Origin: Tritrichomonas musculus
Taxonomy: Eukaryota; Parabasalia; Tritrichomonadida; Tritrichomonadidae
DNA: 64,000 nt
Reading direction: 5' to 3'
Assembly: GCA_039105265.1 (NCBI GenBank)
Contig: JAPFFF010000063.1
Coordinates: 496,001-560,000, forward strand
Shown here: in pieces, positions 9,308 through 20,534 of the stretch
Numbering within the stretch: position 1 is the stretch's first letter
How the letters are laid out: each line of letters begins with the position of its first letter
Program-made: the position numbers and the translations under genes
Notes under the pieces: generated by a model
What the model was told of the DNA's origin: nothing
The model's database searches: none
What the model saw: only the letters and a program-made list of their open reading frames with translations

Positions 9308-11704
9308 TATTTAATAAACTGATTTTTTTTTTCATCAAAAAATATTTTTTGTTTATCTTTTGTTCCATATTTATTTTTAATTTATTATATTTAATATTTT
9401 AATTTTATAATAATGATTATTCTTATTATTATATTTGTTTAAATATTATTTATTTATTTTACGAGATAAATATGTTTTAAAAAAATTGCCGGACGGTTTA
9501 TTGAAAAACAAAATACTGTAATAAAGTGTAAAACAGAATTAAAAATGTTGCTTATTCTAATATAAAGAAGAAAGATTTTTATTTCATTTGTAAATTTAAA
9601 ATTATGCCAAATAATAAAAATGATTTTATAAATCAAGTTAATTAAAATTCATTAATTTCTAGATAATTTTTAATTTGTATAATGTAATTAGTATATGACT
9701 CATAGACTATTTTTTCAGATGGATTATGATGATATACAAATAATGGTGAATTACATGTTTTATTAATATTGGTGATAGATAACCAAAAAAATATTTAATC
9801 AATCTGGAAAACAAGTTATGCTTTTCTTATTTTTATATAGTTAATTTAATCTAAATTAAAAAATTTTTATTGTAATCATTAAAATACTTTAAAAATGTTT
9901 CTTCTTTATAAACATATTGGATTTCACAAATAAAATCTAATGTGAAATCCAAACTCAAATGATAATCATGAAAAGCAAACTTGATTTTAACCGTCAAGTT
10001 AATTTTCTATTTAAAAAGTGAATTTTCATAATTAACAAAGGTTGTACTTTGCACTTGATATTAAGGCATAAATGAATATTGCTAAAGAATTCGAGCTTTT
10101 AAACCAAAACATTTTCACATAAAGATAAAATATCTTGGTAAAAATATTTTTGTATTTATTTAATGATATTCAACCTTATTGTTGATTGGCAATTTAATTA
10201 AAAATTGAAAGAAAGAAAGATCGTTTATTAGAAATCTCATCTTTTTTTGTCTTTCTATGATTTGATATAAGAACTAATAAGCATTTAACATCAGGCTGCT
10301 TTGATTCATCATCAGTAGCTATAAATATCTTTGTTTTAATATACCATTTTCAATATTTTTTCTTCGAAAATTTCAATTTTTTAATGTATTTTAATCGAAT
10401 AATATGATTTCTTGCCTTGTGTGACGAAAATTGACTGCTTTATTCTATGTGCTGCTCAAAATTTGATTCTTTTGATGATATTTTCAAATTGCAAGAATAA
10501 TATGAAAGCAAACTAATAATAAAAAAGAGAGAATAGTGCATTTTTCATGCATGTGTGAAAACTACTTAGAAACAAATTGATTTATGTTAACAGAATTAAC
10601 AACTTCTTGAACTGTTTGATAGAATATATTATCATCAAACTTCAAAAAAAAATACAAATATCAGTTTTTTAAAAAGGTCTTTTAGCATTATTTTTTTGAT
10701 AATTTTGTGCTCAATCTGGCAGTTCTCGACATAATTTTGTTAAGAGAGAGTCATCCTCGTCTATAAAAGTTATTGAGACATAATTTTTATTTGCCAAATA
10801 ATAAAAAAGTGATGTGATGTCGGCAAAGGTTTTCATTCATCAATTCACCAACATATATTTGATCCATATAATTTGAAGTTTTGAAATTCATCTCTGGACA
10901 CTTTTAACGTGCTTTCACCAAACTCAGAGCAATTCACCAGATCCAGAGCAAACAACTTTTTCTGATGATATATGGCCAATTTATTAAAATTTATTTAAAA
11001 AAAGTTCAAATATCGAACAATCATAAAAAAAAAAAAAATCGTTTACATTTATTTTGACCAATCAAAGAAATGATTTGACCTTTTGCTCTGGATCTATTGA
11101 AGCGATCTGCCTCAAATGATATAACATTAATATTTATCTGAGCAAAAAGCATTCTATATCTCCAACATTTTTTGGTCACAAGAGTAGTTTTGATTTGAAG
11201 GTATTGAAGTTTGTCCAATATAAAAATTTGAACTTTCTAAAATACTTTATTTGTTTTGAGATCATGATGTATTGGATCTTATTTTTTGATATATTTTATA
11301 ATTTTCAGTGTTTCATGCGATATTGTATATGTTGGATAATTGATATATTTGTTTTATTATTTTATATCGATATTAATTGCATGTTTCATTATAATTTTAA
11401 ATATGATTATTTAACCTCTAAACTACTCTATACAATTGATTATCACAAAAAACTAAAAATAAAAATGGATTAAAATTGAAACCCTATAAGTTTTCCATCA
11501 AAATTTTAATAAATATTTAACAAATGATCATATATAATCATTAAAATTTAATATATTTATATGAATATATATTGCAGTAACATAAAATAATATAAAATTT
11601 TTATATTTTATTTTATTTTTATTGAGATATTTAAGAATTGATTTTTTAATTTTAAATAACTTTTTGAAATCATTTGACCAAACAAATATATTGAAATTGT
11701 TTAA
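9308..11704. other. Gene-poor stretch with a small coding relic
   Basis: Mostly featureless AT-rich DNA. On the minus strand about 10690-10960 short protein-like pieces occur, for example an ATG-started MKTFADITSLFYYLANKNY followed by VSITFIDEDDSLLTKL and a stop. They look like the decayed N terminus of a gene I cannot name. A 14-bp inverted repeat, AGATCCAGAGCAAA, lies at 10939-10952 and 11081-11094. The 92-codon AT-rich frame at 11195-11473 is probably chance. Confidence 0.4.
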
Positions 11705-12856
11705 ATGAGTGAATTAAATCAATTTCGCAAAGACCCCAATAATTTTAATGAGTATAGTGATGAAGATTTTGAACCCATTTCGAATGAAATAGTATCTATT
11801 AATCTTGTCCGTAGTGAAGAAGATCATCGAATTTATGTCAAAAAAGATTTTAATTTTATTTTCAATGAAGAAGAAGACGAATCTGAAGAAGTTAATTTAT
11901 CAAATGACGCTGATAGTGATAACGAGTCCAGTTTTTCAGGAGATTGCAAAAATCCATTAAAATATTTTAAACGAGAAGTACAACATCTTTATGATGTTCA
12001 ATTTGTTGGCTATCCATTTCTACATTTCATTGGGTTCAACTATCGTACTACAGAATCGTGTCCCTTTATCATCACCGAATACATGAAAGGCAAAACTCTT
12101 GGTTATCTTATTGAAAACCGTTTTGACGGTTATCAACGGCCAAACACTTTAAAAATGATAATTTTTTACGGGGTTGCGTTTGCATTGAAGATACTTCACA
12201 GCATGAAAATCATTCATCGAGATATCAAGCCAGAAAACGTATTTTTGAATGAAGAAAAAGAACCGTTTTTGGGCGATTTTGGCTTCGCACGATACATCCA
12301 CGAAACGCCGGAATTAACGGACAAAATAGGCACAACGTACTACATGCCGAAAGAGTTGTTCGATGATGAAAACATCGCCAGGCCGAGCGATAAGATTGAC
12401 TCCTACTCATTCGCAGTGATGGTACTTAAAACAATCGGTTACGACCTCACAATTCCTGACAGAAAAAAAAAGGGGTCAGTCTTGTCGTTGAAATCAAATG
12501 ACCTGGATCGTGCTACATTGAGCGACTACATTAAAAATGGCGGGAAATACATCATACCTGAAACCGTGCCGAAGAATTACAGAGATATGATCGTGACTTG
12601 CTTCTCCGATGAAAATGAGAGACCCTCGATGCAGAGAATCGTCAAGATGATAGATGACGGCGAACTGGATCTGCCTGACTTTGATGAAGTGAAGTTCAAC
12701 GAGTACAAAAATAAGCTAAAAAAAGCTGAAGAAAAACATGAAAGAAGAAATTTTTCTTCTTCCGACGATCATGATGTTGTTGATAAGAAAAAGAAGAAGA
12801 AGAAGCCAAGTCTGAGCAAATTTAAGCCTAAAATTAGTTATATAAAAGAAAAATAA
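11705..12856 (+). CDS. Protein kinase with degenerate ATP-binding lobe
   Basis: A 383-residue protein. The C-lobe is standard: HRDIKPEN 171-178, DFG 191-193, IGTTYYMPKE 208-217 (APE changed to PKE) and a DSYSFAVMVL helix F. The N-lobe is unusual: there is no Gly-rich loop, the likely lysine lies in YVKKDF (44-49), and an acidic Ser/Asp/Glu insert (55-80) precedes helix C (FKREVQHL). The C terminus is a Lys run, KKKKKKKPSLSKFKPK, possibly nuclear or membrane directing. An initiator-like TCATTT lies about 36 bp before the ATG. It is most likely a trichomonad-specific kinase; activity is uncertain because of the missing loop. Confidence 0.85.
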   Translation: MSELNQFRKDPNNFNEYSDEDFEPISNEIVSINLVRSEEDHRIYVKKDFNFIFNEEEDESEEVNLSNDADSDNESSFSGDCKNPLKYFKREVQHLYDVQFVGYPFLHFIGFNYRTTESCPFIITEYMKGKTLGYLIENRFDGYQRPNTLKMIIFYGVAFALKILHSMKIIHRDIKPENVFLNEEKEPFLGDFGFARYIHETPELTDKIGTTYYMPKELFDDENIARPSDKIDSYSFAVMVLKTIGYDLTIPDRKKKGSVLSLKSNDLDRATLSDYIKNGGKYIIPETVPKNYRDMIVTCFSDENERPSMQRIVKMIDDGELDLPDFDEVKFNEYKNKLKKAEEKHERRNFSSSDDHDVVDKKKKKKKPSLSKFKPKISYIKEK

Positions 12857-12940
12857 ATTAGGTTTGTGTTTTTAATTATATGAAATAGATCTTTTAATAG
12901 ACACAATGAATAAAGTGTGAAATAGAGTTTTTTAATTACT

Positions 12941-12960
12941 TTCACACAAATTTGTGTGAA
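12941..12960. repeat. Perfect 20-bp palindrome
   Basis: TTCACACAAATTTGTGTGAA is a perfect palindrome without loop, about 85 bp after the stop of the kinase gene. It could be a dimeric protein site or a transposon end; no pair was found nearby. Confidence 0.6.
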
Positions 12961-13049
12961 CTTATAAAATTTTTTTCTTAGAATAATTCAGAATTGAATG
13001 TTGTAAAAAGTAGGGAAAAGTGTCCTTATTTATGTCTACTGAATCAGTA

Positions 13050-13146
13050 AACTTTGTTTTTTAATTTTCGCGAGTAAAAAATAAATCATTCAATATTTGA
13101 AATAAATTCTTAGAAACCGTAAGCTTACACACGAAAAAACAAAGTT
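13050..13146 (+). mobile_element. 97-bp MITE with AACTTTG ends and TA target duplication
   Basis: It begins AACTTTGTTTTTT, ends AACAAAGTT, and is flanked on both sides by TA. The interior matches, in opposite orientation, the element at 38045-38148. TA target duplication with short inverted ends is the mark of Tc1/mariner-type non-autonomous elements. Confidence 0.75.
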
Positions 13147-13148
13147 TA

Positions 13149-13837
13149 GTACTTTTTTTTTTTTTTTTTTTTAGAATTTTACTTTGTGTGAATACTATTT
13201 GCAAAATAAATAGAATGTAAAGATGAAAAAAAAATGAGGACTGCTTCACAAATAAATAATGTAACAAATGATTTGTTAATGATAAATATAGTTTATATTA
13301 AATTTTAATTTTCTTATTTGATGAATGATTGTCTTTCATATAAATGAAAGGATCTTATTGTGATATAAAATTTCATTTTGAAAGTAATTAAAGGTTTTAA
13401 ATATTATATCTTTTTTGGATTATGTTAAAAATTTAATTTAAAATAATATGATATTGAACTAAAATTTGAAGATTAAAGGTATAGGTTACTTTTTAAATGA
13501 ATACTATTATCAAATATTCATAATTATTACTAAATATATCGAAATAATCACTTAAAGCTAGGAATTAGTCTAAGCCTTATTTGCTTATTGATTTGAATTC
13601 ATGATTTTTTTTTAAATCATACTTCCCACTTTTTACTTTTTTGAAAGTTAAAAAAAATAAATAAATTTTGAATATAGATACGTTAGTTTTCCCCTGTTTT
13701 CTGATATACACCCATAATATCATTCAAAAAATAAAAAAAATTGAATAAATTATCTGGTATTTGATAAAATACGATAAAATTTTTGAAAGAAAATTTAAAT
13801 AACGATATCATTTTTTTTCTTTTATTTTATTTTTTAT
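13149..13837. other. AT-rich upstream stretch
   Basis: Contains a long T run near 13155-13172 and an initiator-like TCATTT about 28 bp before the next start. No gene seen. Confidence 0.5.
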
Positions 13838-15628
13838 ATGGATGTTAATGAACATGCAATTCAAGCACTTGATTTACTTAGCGATGCCAAATTTGGTTTA
13901 GGATGTATTGAACTAACAGACGATTGGGATGAAGAAGAAAAGCAAAGAGAAATTGAATGTCAAAAATTAAAATTTAAAACATATAGGACAAAACAGCTTA
14001 AATTATTAGCCAGATATGGACTTTCAAATTCAGTTAGACGGCGTTGTTGGTTTATTTTATCAGGAGGCTTCGATCTTTATCTCAAAGTTGGTGATGTTTA
14101 TAGTCATGCTGTTGAAGCTACAAAAAATTTACCAATGGATGAAAAATCTTTTTTTGGCGTTTCATTCAACTTTATTGAATACATGCAAAAGCCAATCGCT
14201 CAAATTTTACCTACTTTTTTACGTGCAATATGGTATAATAACCAAGATGTCGAATTTTCGCCACTAATACCCACATTTTCAGCAATGCTTCTCGTGTTCA
14301 TGGAACCATCACTTGCATACCTTTCTTTACAAGCCATTATTAATACTTCTCGCGAATCTTCATATTATCTATTATTAAATAAAGAGCAGTTATTCACAAC
14401 GATAGAAGCTGTAGAAAAATTAATTGTCATACGATTTTCAAGCGTTGCTAATCATGCAGAGAAGCTCGGAATCAACCTTTCGCAACTAATTCTTTCCATA
14501 TTTCCTTATTTTTTCATTCCATTCATTTCAGGTCCAGTTTCACTGACAATATTTGACTCCTTTGTGTCAGAAGGAAGGAAAGTTTTGTTCAGGTTCTTCC
14601 TCCAAATTTTATACGATGAAAAAAGTAATCTAACAAACACGAATGATCCCAATGAATTCGGCCGTTTAATTTTCAATGCTGTTGACCGTTTAAACGATCC
14701 CAACAAGATGAAAGCATTCATCAAAAAGGCGTTCAAAATAAAAATGAAAAGGAGGACTCATATAGAAAAGCTAGAAGAGAAAGCGAGTGGAATTCCAGAA
14801 AACATTAAAAAACAATTGAATCAACAGATGGATGCAACTTTTTCAATGATACCCCAACATCCACAGAATTTTTTCATACCAAACATTAGACGCAAAAGAG
14901 TTACTACTTTAAATCAATATGATAATTCATTAGAAAATAGTTTCACTTATATTGAACGTTTAAAGAAACGAATTTCAATGTCAAATTTATTAAATCAATG
15001 CGAAATTGAAACCATGAAAAATATACAGGCACAAATAGCGCAAAGATGTCTTCCTGTCATTTATTCATGTGGCCAAAAAAGCATGATTTTAAATGAAGAA
15101 ATGCTATTATCTATTCGAAGCAAGCTTCCTTCGGTTTTCCGTCTTTATTCAGCAGTTCTCGTCTACAAGATGACCGTTAATGGCCGTTCTTTCCAGTCAC
15201 TTTTTGAAAAGTGCACTTGCCAATGTCAATATATCATGCTAATTAAAACAACAAATGAAAAAGTTATCGGAGCCTTCCTAAGTGACCCTCCTTTGCCTAA
15301 CAATAACGGGTGTTACTTCGGTTCTCAAATGACGACCGTTTTTGACATGAATAAAAAATTATTCTTCAAAATGAAAGTTCCTGCAAACAAGTGCTTCATG
15401 TTTGTGTCGGAAGACGTCATATTGGTCGGTGGACCTGATCCTGCCTTGTCAATTAAAAATGGCTTCAAGATCGTCTTTAGTAAAAAATGTGACACTTTCA
15501 AATCGCCTGTACTGACTGAAAATGAAGCTGGCGACGATATAGCTGAGGTTGAATTGTACGGATTTTTGCCTAATCATTATGTTAGACAAAGAAGGAATAG
15601 TATTAATGCTCTTCAGAAAAATATTTAA
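13838..15628 (+). CDS. TBC-TLDc domain protein (TBC1D24-like)
   Basis: A 596-residue protein. Residues 50-300 form a divergent Rab-GAP TBC domain, opening with LLARYGLSNSVRRRCWFILSGG, the usual RxGIPxxxRxxxW helix. Residues 395-580 are a TLDc domain: SIRSKLPSVFRLYSAVLVYK, GRSFQSLFEKC, VIGAFLSDP and the GGPDPAL turn. The TBC plus TLDc order is that of TBC1D24/Skywalker-like proteins, which act in vesicle trafficking and oxidative-stress protection. The TBC catalytic motifs IxxDxxR and YxQ are not evident, so Rab binding without GAP activity is plausible. It lies alone between a kinase and a broken kinase. Confidence 0.85.
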   Translation: MDVNEHAIQALDLLSDAKFGLGCIELTDDWDEEEKQREIECQKLKFKTYRTKQLKLLARYGLSNSVRRRCWFILSGGFDLYLKVGDVYSHAVEATKNLPMDEKSFFGVSFNFIEYMQKPIAQILPTFLRAIWYNNQDVEFSPLIPTFSAMLLVFMEPSLAYLSLQAIINTSRESSYYLLLNKEQLFTTIEAVEKLIVIRFSSVANHAEKLGINLSQLILSIFPYFFIPFISGPVSLTIFDSFVSEGRKVLFRFFLQILYDEKSNLTNTNDPNEFGRLIFNAVDRLNDPNKMKAFIKKAFKIKMKRRTHIEKLEEKASGIPENIKKQLNQQMDATFSMIPQHPQNFFIPNIRRKRVTTLNQYDNSLENSFTYIERLKKRISMSNLLNQCEIETMKNIQAQIAQRCLPVIYSCGQKSMILNEEMLLSIRSKLPSVFRLYSAVLVYKMTVNGRSFQSLFEKCTCQCQYIMLIKTTNEKVIGAFLSDPPLPNNNGCYFGSQMTTVFDMNKKLFFKMKVPANKCFMFVSEDVILVGGPDPALSIKNGFKIVFSKKCDTFKSPVLTENEAGDDIAEVELYGFLPNHYVRQRRNSINALQKNI

Positions 15629-16299
15629 TAATTTTGTTTTTTTATATATGTTTTAAATAAATACTATTTTCACAACTCTTAAAAAAATTGTGTTATCTGT
15701 ATATTAACGTTATTTACAAATTCTTCATAGAGTTTTTTGATGCAGCTGATTATTGACAAATATCTACTCAAAAGATATTTTTTCATGTATACAAATTCTT
15801 ATAAACTCAAAAGATAATTTTCAGCTTCCATCTTGCTTTTTGTCAATTCACTATATGATGATGCATCATCTTCAATTGATATCAATGAAGGTTAAAATAT
15901 AATTTCTATCAATGATGAATATTCTTTAAAAGCGCTCTCTTCAATTGAAATTTTGGTGATAGAAGGAAGAAGAGAATTTTCTAAAGGTTCCAACTCCAAA
16001 TGATGAAATCAATGAATTTATTGTCACTTAACTTAAACTGTTATTTGTGTCAATGATCTGCATCTGGTAGAAGATTCATCATTTATGGTTTGCAAATCAG
16101 GTAGAGATGAAACTTGTTTCAAACAACCCCAACCCATAAATGATGTTAATGGTTGTTCTAATTGTAAGAACTCATTTATATAGTCGAACAAAAGGAAGAA
16201 GAAAATCAGGTCATTTCTCAGGCATTGAAACAGTTTATAGAAATGACCTGAAAATCAAAGCATGTTGAATCGACAGATTCTAGATCTTAAATCGATCAA
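15629..16299. other. Decayed sequence upstream of a broken kinase
   Basis: Protein-like base composition with many stops, such as Ser/Asp/Ile stretches around 15840-16000. It may be the decayed N-terminal part of the following kinase pseudogene; I cannot assign a domain. Confidence 0.3.
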
Positions 16300-17674
16300 A
16301 TGCAAAAATTGAATGAAATAAAAATTCAATACATAAAAATGCTACTGAAATGAGCGATTTGCAATTTAAAGTTCAAACGTTGCAAAATCAAATTAAAACT
16401 AAACATTCAGAAGACAATGCAGAACAATGTAAATTAATTGTAACTGCCAAAGACTCAGAAATTCAGAAATTGAAGGAAAAATGAAAGAGTCAACTGAAAA
16501 AGTTCAAAAAACAACAGAAAATGAGAACATTATCCAATCTTTACAGAATCAAATAAGCCAGAAAGATGAATTAAATGAACAACTCGAAAGAAAAATATTA
16601 GAATTGAAAAACAGCTAAACGCTTCAAAAAATGAGTCAGCTGAAAATATTCAAAACTCTGAATTACAATTTCTTGATTCAGAAGCAATGAAAGGAATAGT
16701 GAAAGAAGGATATCCAATTGGATCAGGAGTTGGAGGAAGGATATATAAAGTTTTCATGAAGAAATTTTATGCATTAAAAGAAATTATTCTGAATGGCAGA
16801 GATACTGAAAAAGTGAGAAAATTCTTAGCTGAATATGAATTAATGCATATGTTAAATCATCCAAATATTTTGAAAGCATATGGACTATTCCTAGGAGACA
16901 AAGAAAGTCTTCCATCAATCCTTCTTGATATGTGCTCGATGAATTTGGAAGAGTATCTTACAAAAATGTCGCCAACAAAAGTCAAGATTGTTTTTATAAT
17001 TTACCAAATCATTGAAGGAATGAAATACATTCACTTTCGTAATAAAAAGTTTTTTTCATTTTGGCATTCAATTCAATTTTCAATAAAGTATTGATTTTCA
17101 ATACTTTATTTCAAAATTGAGATGATTATTTTTGTTATTCAATGCTATTCAGAAAAATAGTGTTCTATGTAAAAATGACTCGTAGTTTATATTTCATCAT
17201 GATTTGAAGCCATCCAACATTTTGATTGATTTTGACGAGAAAATCAAAATTTGTGATTTTGGATATTCAAAATTAATGTCAGTCGATGAACAAAGAAATA
17301 TGACTGCCGATATTAGTACAGTTTCTTATATGGCACCAGAAATTTATGACCATCTTAATTACCATGAAAAAATGGACGTTTACTCTTTCGGTGTTTTGTT
17401 TTTCTTTGTTTTAAATAATTGTGACATATCAAGGATAAAAATAGGAGACATTTTTAGAGGGAAAATAATTGAAATTCCTGAAAATTTCACCGATTTGGCT
17501 AAAAAATTAATCTCTTCTTGCTTGCTATTTGATGCCAATGATAGAACGAGTTTCGAGTAAATTTTGCAAGAATTGGAAAATGCGCAATTTAGAATCTATA
17601 ATTTAAATCAGAGTGAATTCGATGAAGTGCAGGTATTAATCAATCAGCATAAAACAAAAATACCAAGTTATTAA
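16300..17674 (+). pseudogene. Coiled-coil protein kinase, broken
   Basis: From about 16300 the DNA reads, in shifting frames, as a Gln/Lys/Glu coiled coil. From 16687 a kinase N-lobe is clear: YPIGSGVGGRIYKV (Gly loop), FYALKEI (lysine), LNHPNILKAYGLF and EGMKYIHF. The frame is then interrupted by about 136 bp before HHDLKPSNILIDF, ICDFGYSKL, TVSYMAPEIYD and DVYSFGVLF. A stop falls in the last helix (FE*ILQELENA), after which the frame is open to a second stop at 17674. The catalytic HRD is HHD. With at least three breaks this is a dead copy of a trichomonad receptor-less kinase. Confidence 0.8.
17053..17188. mobile_element. 136-bp insertion with hairpin inside the kinase relic
   Basis: A 136-bp piece flanked by AGTTT on both sides splits the kinase between helix E and the catalytic loop. 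Removing one AGTTT plus the piece brings the two kinase parts into one frame. It holds an imperfect hairpin (17074-17119) with arms of about 20 bp. A GT-AG intron reading of the same stretch leaves the parts out of frame. Confidence 0.5.
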
Positions 17675-18592
17675 GCCTTAATACAGTTTTATTTTCTTCA
17701 AACAAATATTATGATTTAATTTAATGATTTAATTTTGATATTGCAAATAAAATATTTGGGTTGAATAAATGGTTTATTTTTATCTTTTGTGTCAGTGTTT
17801 GGAATATTTTAATGAGGAATTTTCAAATTATATATAAAAGTATTGATAATGTAATAATTTTAATATATATTATATTTTCATTATAATCACTAAATTCGTA
17901 TTTAAAAAAAGCACTTGAATTTTTTTAGAAAAAATGAAGATATTACACTATTTTATAAATAAATGTTTGATAGAAATGTTTGAATGTTTATTGAAATGTT
18001 CAGAATTATATAATACTTTGCTTACAAATATCTCATGAATTTTGAATGAATTTCCTGGGTAATTCTGTGAGGTCTATCAAGATAAGACGACAAAATATTG
18101 TTTTCAATATTTTGTTTTCTCAAGAAGAAGAAAAGCAATAGAGCGAAAAAAAATGAAATAAGAACTGAATTATCCATACATTATTAAAGAAAAAACCTAA
18201 ATGTGGTGTATCATCAATATTATATATCAGTATAGTAAAATGCTGCTAAGATATTGAGCATTTGAGGAAATTATGGATGAATTCTCAGTTGTTTAAAGAA
18301 ATTACTGATAAAAAAATGATATTACTATTCAAAAAATGATAAAGGGCTGGAAATTTTTATTTTATGTTATAATCTCTGCAATTTTCAATATTTTAAGCAA
18401 AAAAAAAGTTATAAAACAATAGCATGATGGTTCAAGAATCTGAATGAATAAATTGGAGATAAATGTTTTTTGATTTGATATAGTTTTCATTAAAAAAATT
18501 CTTGCTTTTTTATTAATAAAGAAGAGAAAAAAATTCAAATATGGGGGAAATACTGTATTGTTACGAAATACATTGATTTATTCACTATATTT
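17675..18592. other. AT-rich intergenic stretch
   Basis: No supported gene, RNA or repeat. Confidence 0.6.
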
Positions 18593-19081
18593 TTAATCAT
18601 CTATAATTATCTCATCATTGCAAACTTGTTTTTTATGATGCCATCTGTTTTTCAAGGAAAAGATTGAGTGATTTCTACTATTTTCTGGTATTGGATTAGC
18701 ATGAATTGTAATTTGTCTTGGAGATCGTGGTTGTAAAGATTTGCCTGGTGGGGCAGGAGAAAAATGTCCAATATTGTTTCTCATGCCACCTTGCCTGTGA
18801 TCGGGGTAACCTATTTGTCTTTTGTTATTGGAATTCTCGGCAAATTGTTTCAATCCTTCAACATCTGTTACTGTATCTATTACAGGCTGTGGTTTTTCCT
18901 GGTGTTCATCGTCAGAAAGTGATCTTTTACGCCGAATTAAGTCAGGTTTTTCTGGAACATTTTCGAGAATATCAAGATGACTGTGTGTTTTACTTTGCCG
19001 GAGTGTTTTTTTCGAATTTTGCAAACTCAAAAGATATGATCTATCTATGTCATGGGTAAAAGTAATTGATTTGATTGTCAT
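18593..19081 (-). CDS. Basic disordered hypothetical protein
   Basis: A 162-residue protein from the first ATG (MTIKSITFT). It is rich in Arg, Lys, Ser, Pro and His: PDLIRRKRSLSDDEHQEK has a bipartite basic stretch beside a Ser-Asp-Asp acidic site, typical of a CK2-type phosphosite near a nuclear signal. PPGKSLQPRSPRQ is SH3-ligand-like. It ends in the acidic DEIIIDD. No folded domain is obvious. The frame is open for a further nine codons upstream without ATG. Function unknown. Confidence 0.55.
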   Translation of the reverse strand: MTIKSITFTHDIDRSYLLSLQNSKKTLRQSKTHSHLDILENVPEKPDLIRRKRSLSDDEHQEKPQPVIDTVTDVEGLKQFAENSNNKRQIGYPDHRQGGMRNNIGHFSPAPPGKSLQPRSPRQITIHANPIPENSRNHSIFSLKNRWHHKKQVCNDEIIIDD

Positions 19082-20534
19082 TTGTATAGAGATTTTATCT
19101 TTTGCCAATATTGAAATATCTGCCGATGCTATTTTTTGAGGAAATTTTCAATTCTTCTCAAAAGTTATTCAGAAAATATCAGTTTTCTATGAGAAAAAAT
19201 GAATTGACTCCGTATAATTTCAATCAAAATTTTTTCCGATGGATAAAATTCTTTCAATTTATTTTCAACCAAAATCTTAAATTTCACTCTAAAAAATATA
19301 TAATAAAATGATTATTAATATAATGCTTGAATTTTATGAATTAAGTATATCCAATTTTTGATCACATGTAACCATATTTTTGACAACGAGTTTTTATTTG
19401 AGAAGCCATAGAGGTATTCATGTGAGGTGAGTTAACGTCTTTGATAATTTTTATAATTTCATTTTTTCAGCCAATTTATAGTTTTGAAGACTCAGATTAA
19501 GAGAAACAAATTTCTTGCCTGTAGAAATTGTATTAAGCATGCTTTTTTGAAAAAATAATGTAAAATTTTTTTTTCTAATATCTTGCTATCTTTACTCAAT
19601 TTAAAATAAATATCTAATATTTAAAATAATAAAAGTAATTTATTAATACTATAATTTTAAACCTTCATTTTTGGACTTAGGAAATTCATTTATGAATATT
19701 CAATTTAAAAAGTGAAAAATTGAATGAAAATTGCCACAGTAAAATTGGCCCTACCATTTGGAATTTTGATTTAGCTATATTCTATAAGAAGATGTATATT
19801 ATGTGAATATCAAGTTTATTTTAAGAGACTGGCTTAGCATCTTTAGAAATGGAAAATGAATTCAAATTTTCTATAAGTAATCACAAAAAAAAAAAAAATT
19901 CAGAGAGTTTATTTTTTATATTAGTAACTTTTTGAATATAAGGAAATTATATTTTCAATGTAATAAAATAATCAATACAAATATTAAATAGATTGTTTTC
20001 TCAATTATTAAAATATGATTATATATTTATTAAAAAGCAATTATTATAAATGTATCCATTTATTTTTAAATAAATATTATATAAAAAATAAATAAAAAAT
20101 ATAATTCATGAAACTCTTTTGTAACCCGAAATAACTTAGTCCTGGTACATCTTTTTACAAATAAAATTTGATAAAAAAAAAATTAATTTATAACAATATT
20201 TTTATTCAAAAATTAGAGAGAAATTTATTCAAAATTTCTGATTTTTTTCTTATTTTTCTCACGTCCAAAAAATCTGACAAACATGTACAAAAAAACGTAA
20301 AAAAGTGAAATTGAAAACTTTATATGAGTTTTTGAAAGCTTTACGATGTCCAAAAAAACCGCTTTCATATGTCCAAAAAGTAGTTAGAGAAAGAATAGAG
20401 ATTTTTTTCATATATAAACCATTCAATACTACATTAATAATAATCGACGATAAAAATGTCAAAATCTTAACTCCGATTTGATGAAAAGTCAAACTTTAAT
20501 CAAAATCATTTATCCAAGTCAATTTTAAATGACT

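Noticed and set aside
11195-11473. 92-codon plus-strand open frame with many Phe and Tyr
   Set aside because: Composition follows the AT-rich DNA, no domain, no initiator, and poor codon pattern; likely chance.
17049-17185. GT-AG intron inside the kinase relic
   Set aside because: Removing 137 bp leaves the two kinase parts out of frame, whereas the 136-bp insertion with AGTTT repeats restores it.
19380-19440. C2H2 zinc-finger-like words near LRSHRGIH
   Set aside because: No Cys pair in frame and stops close by; chance resemblance.
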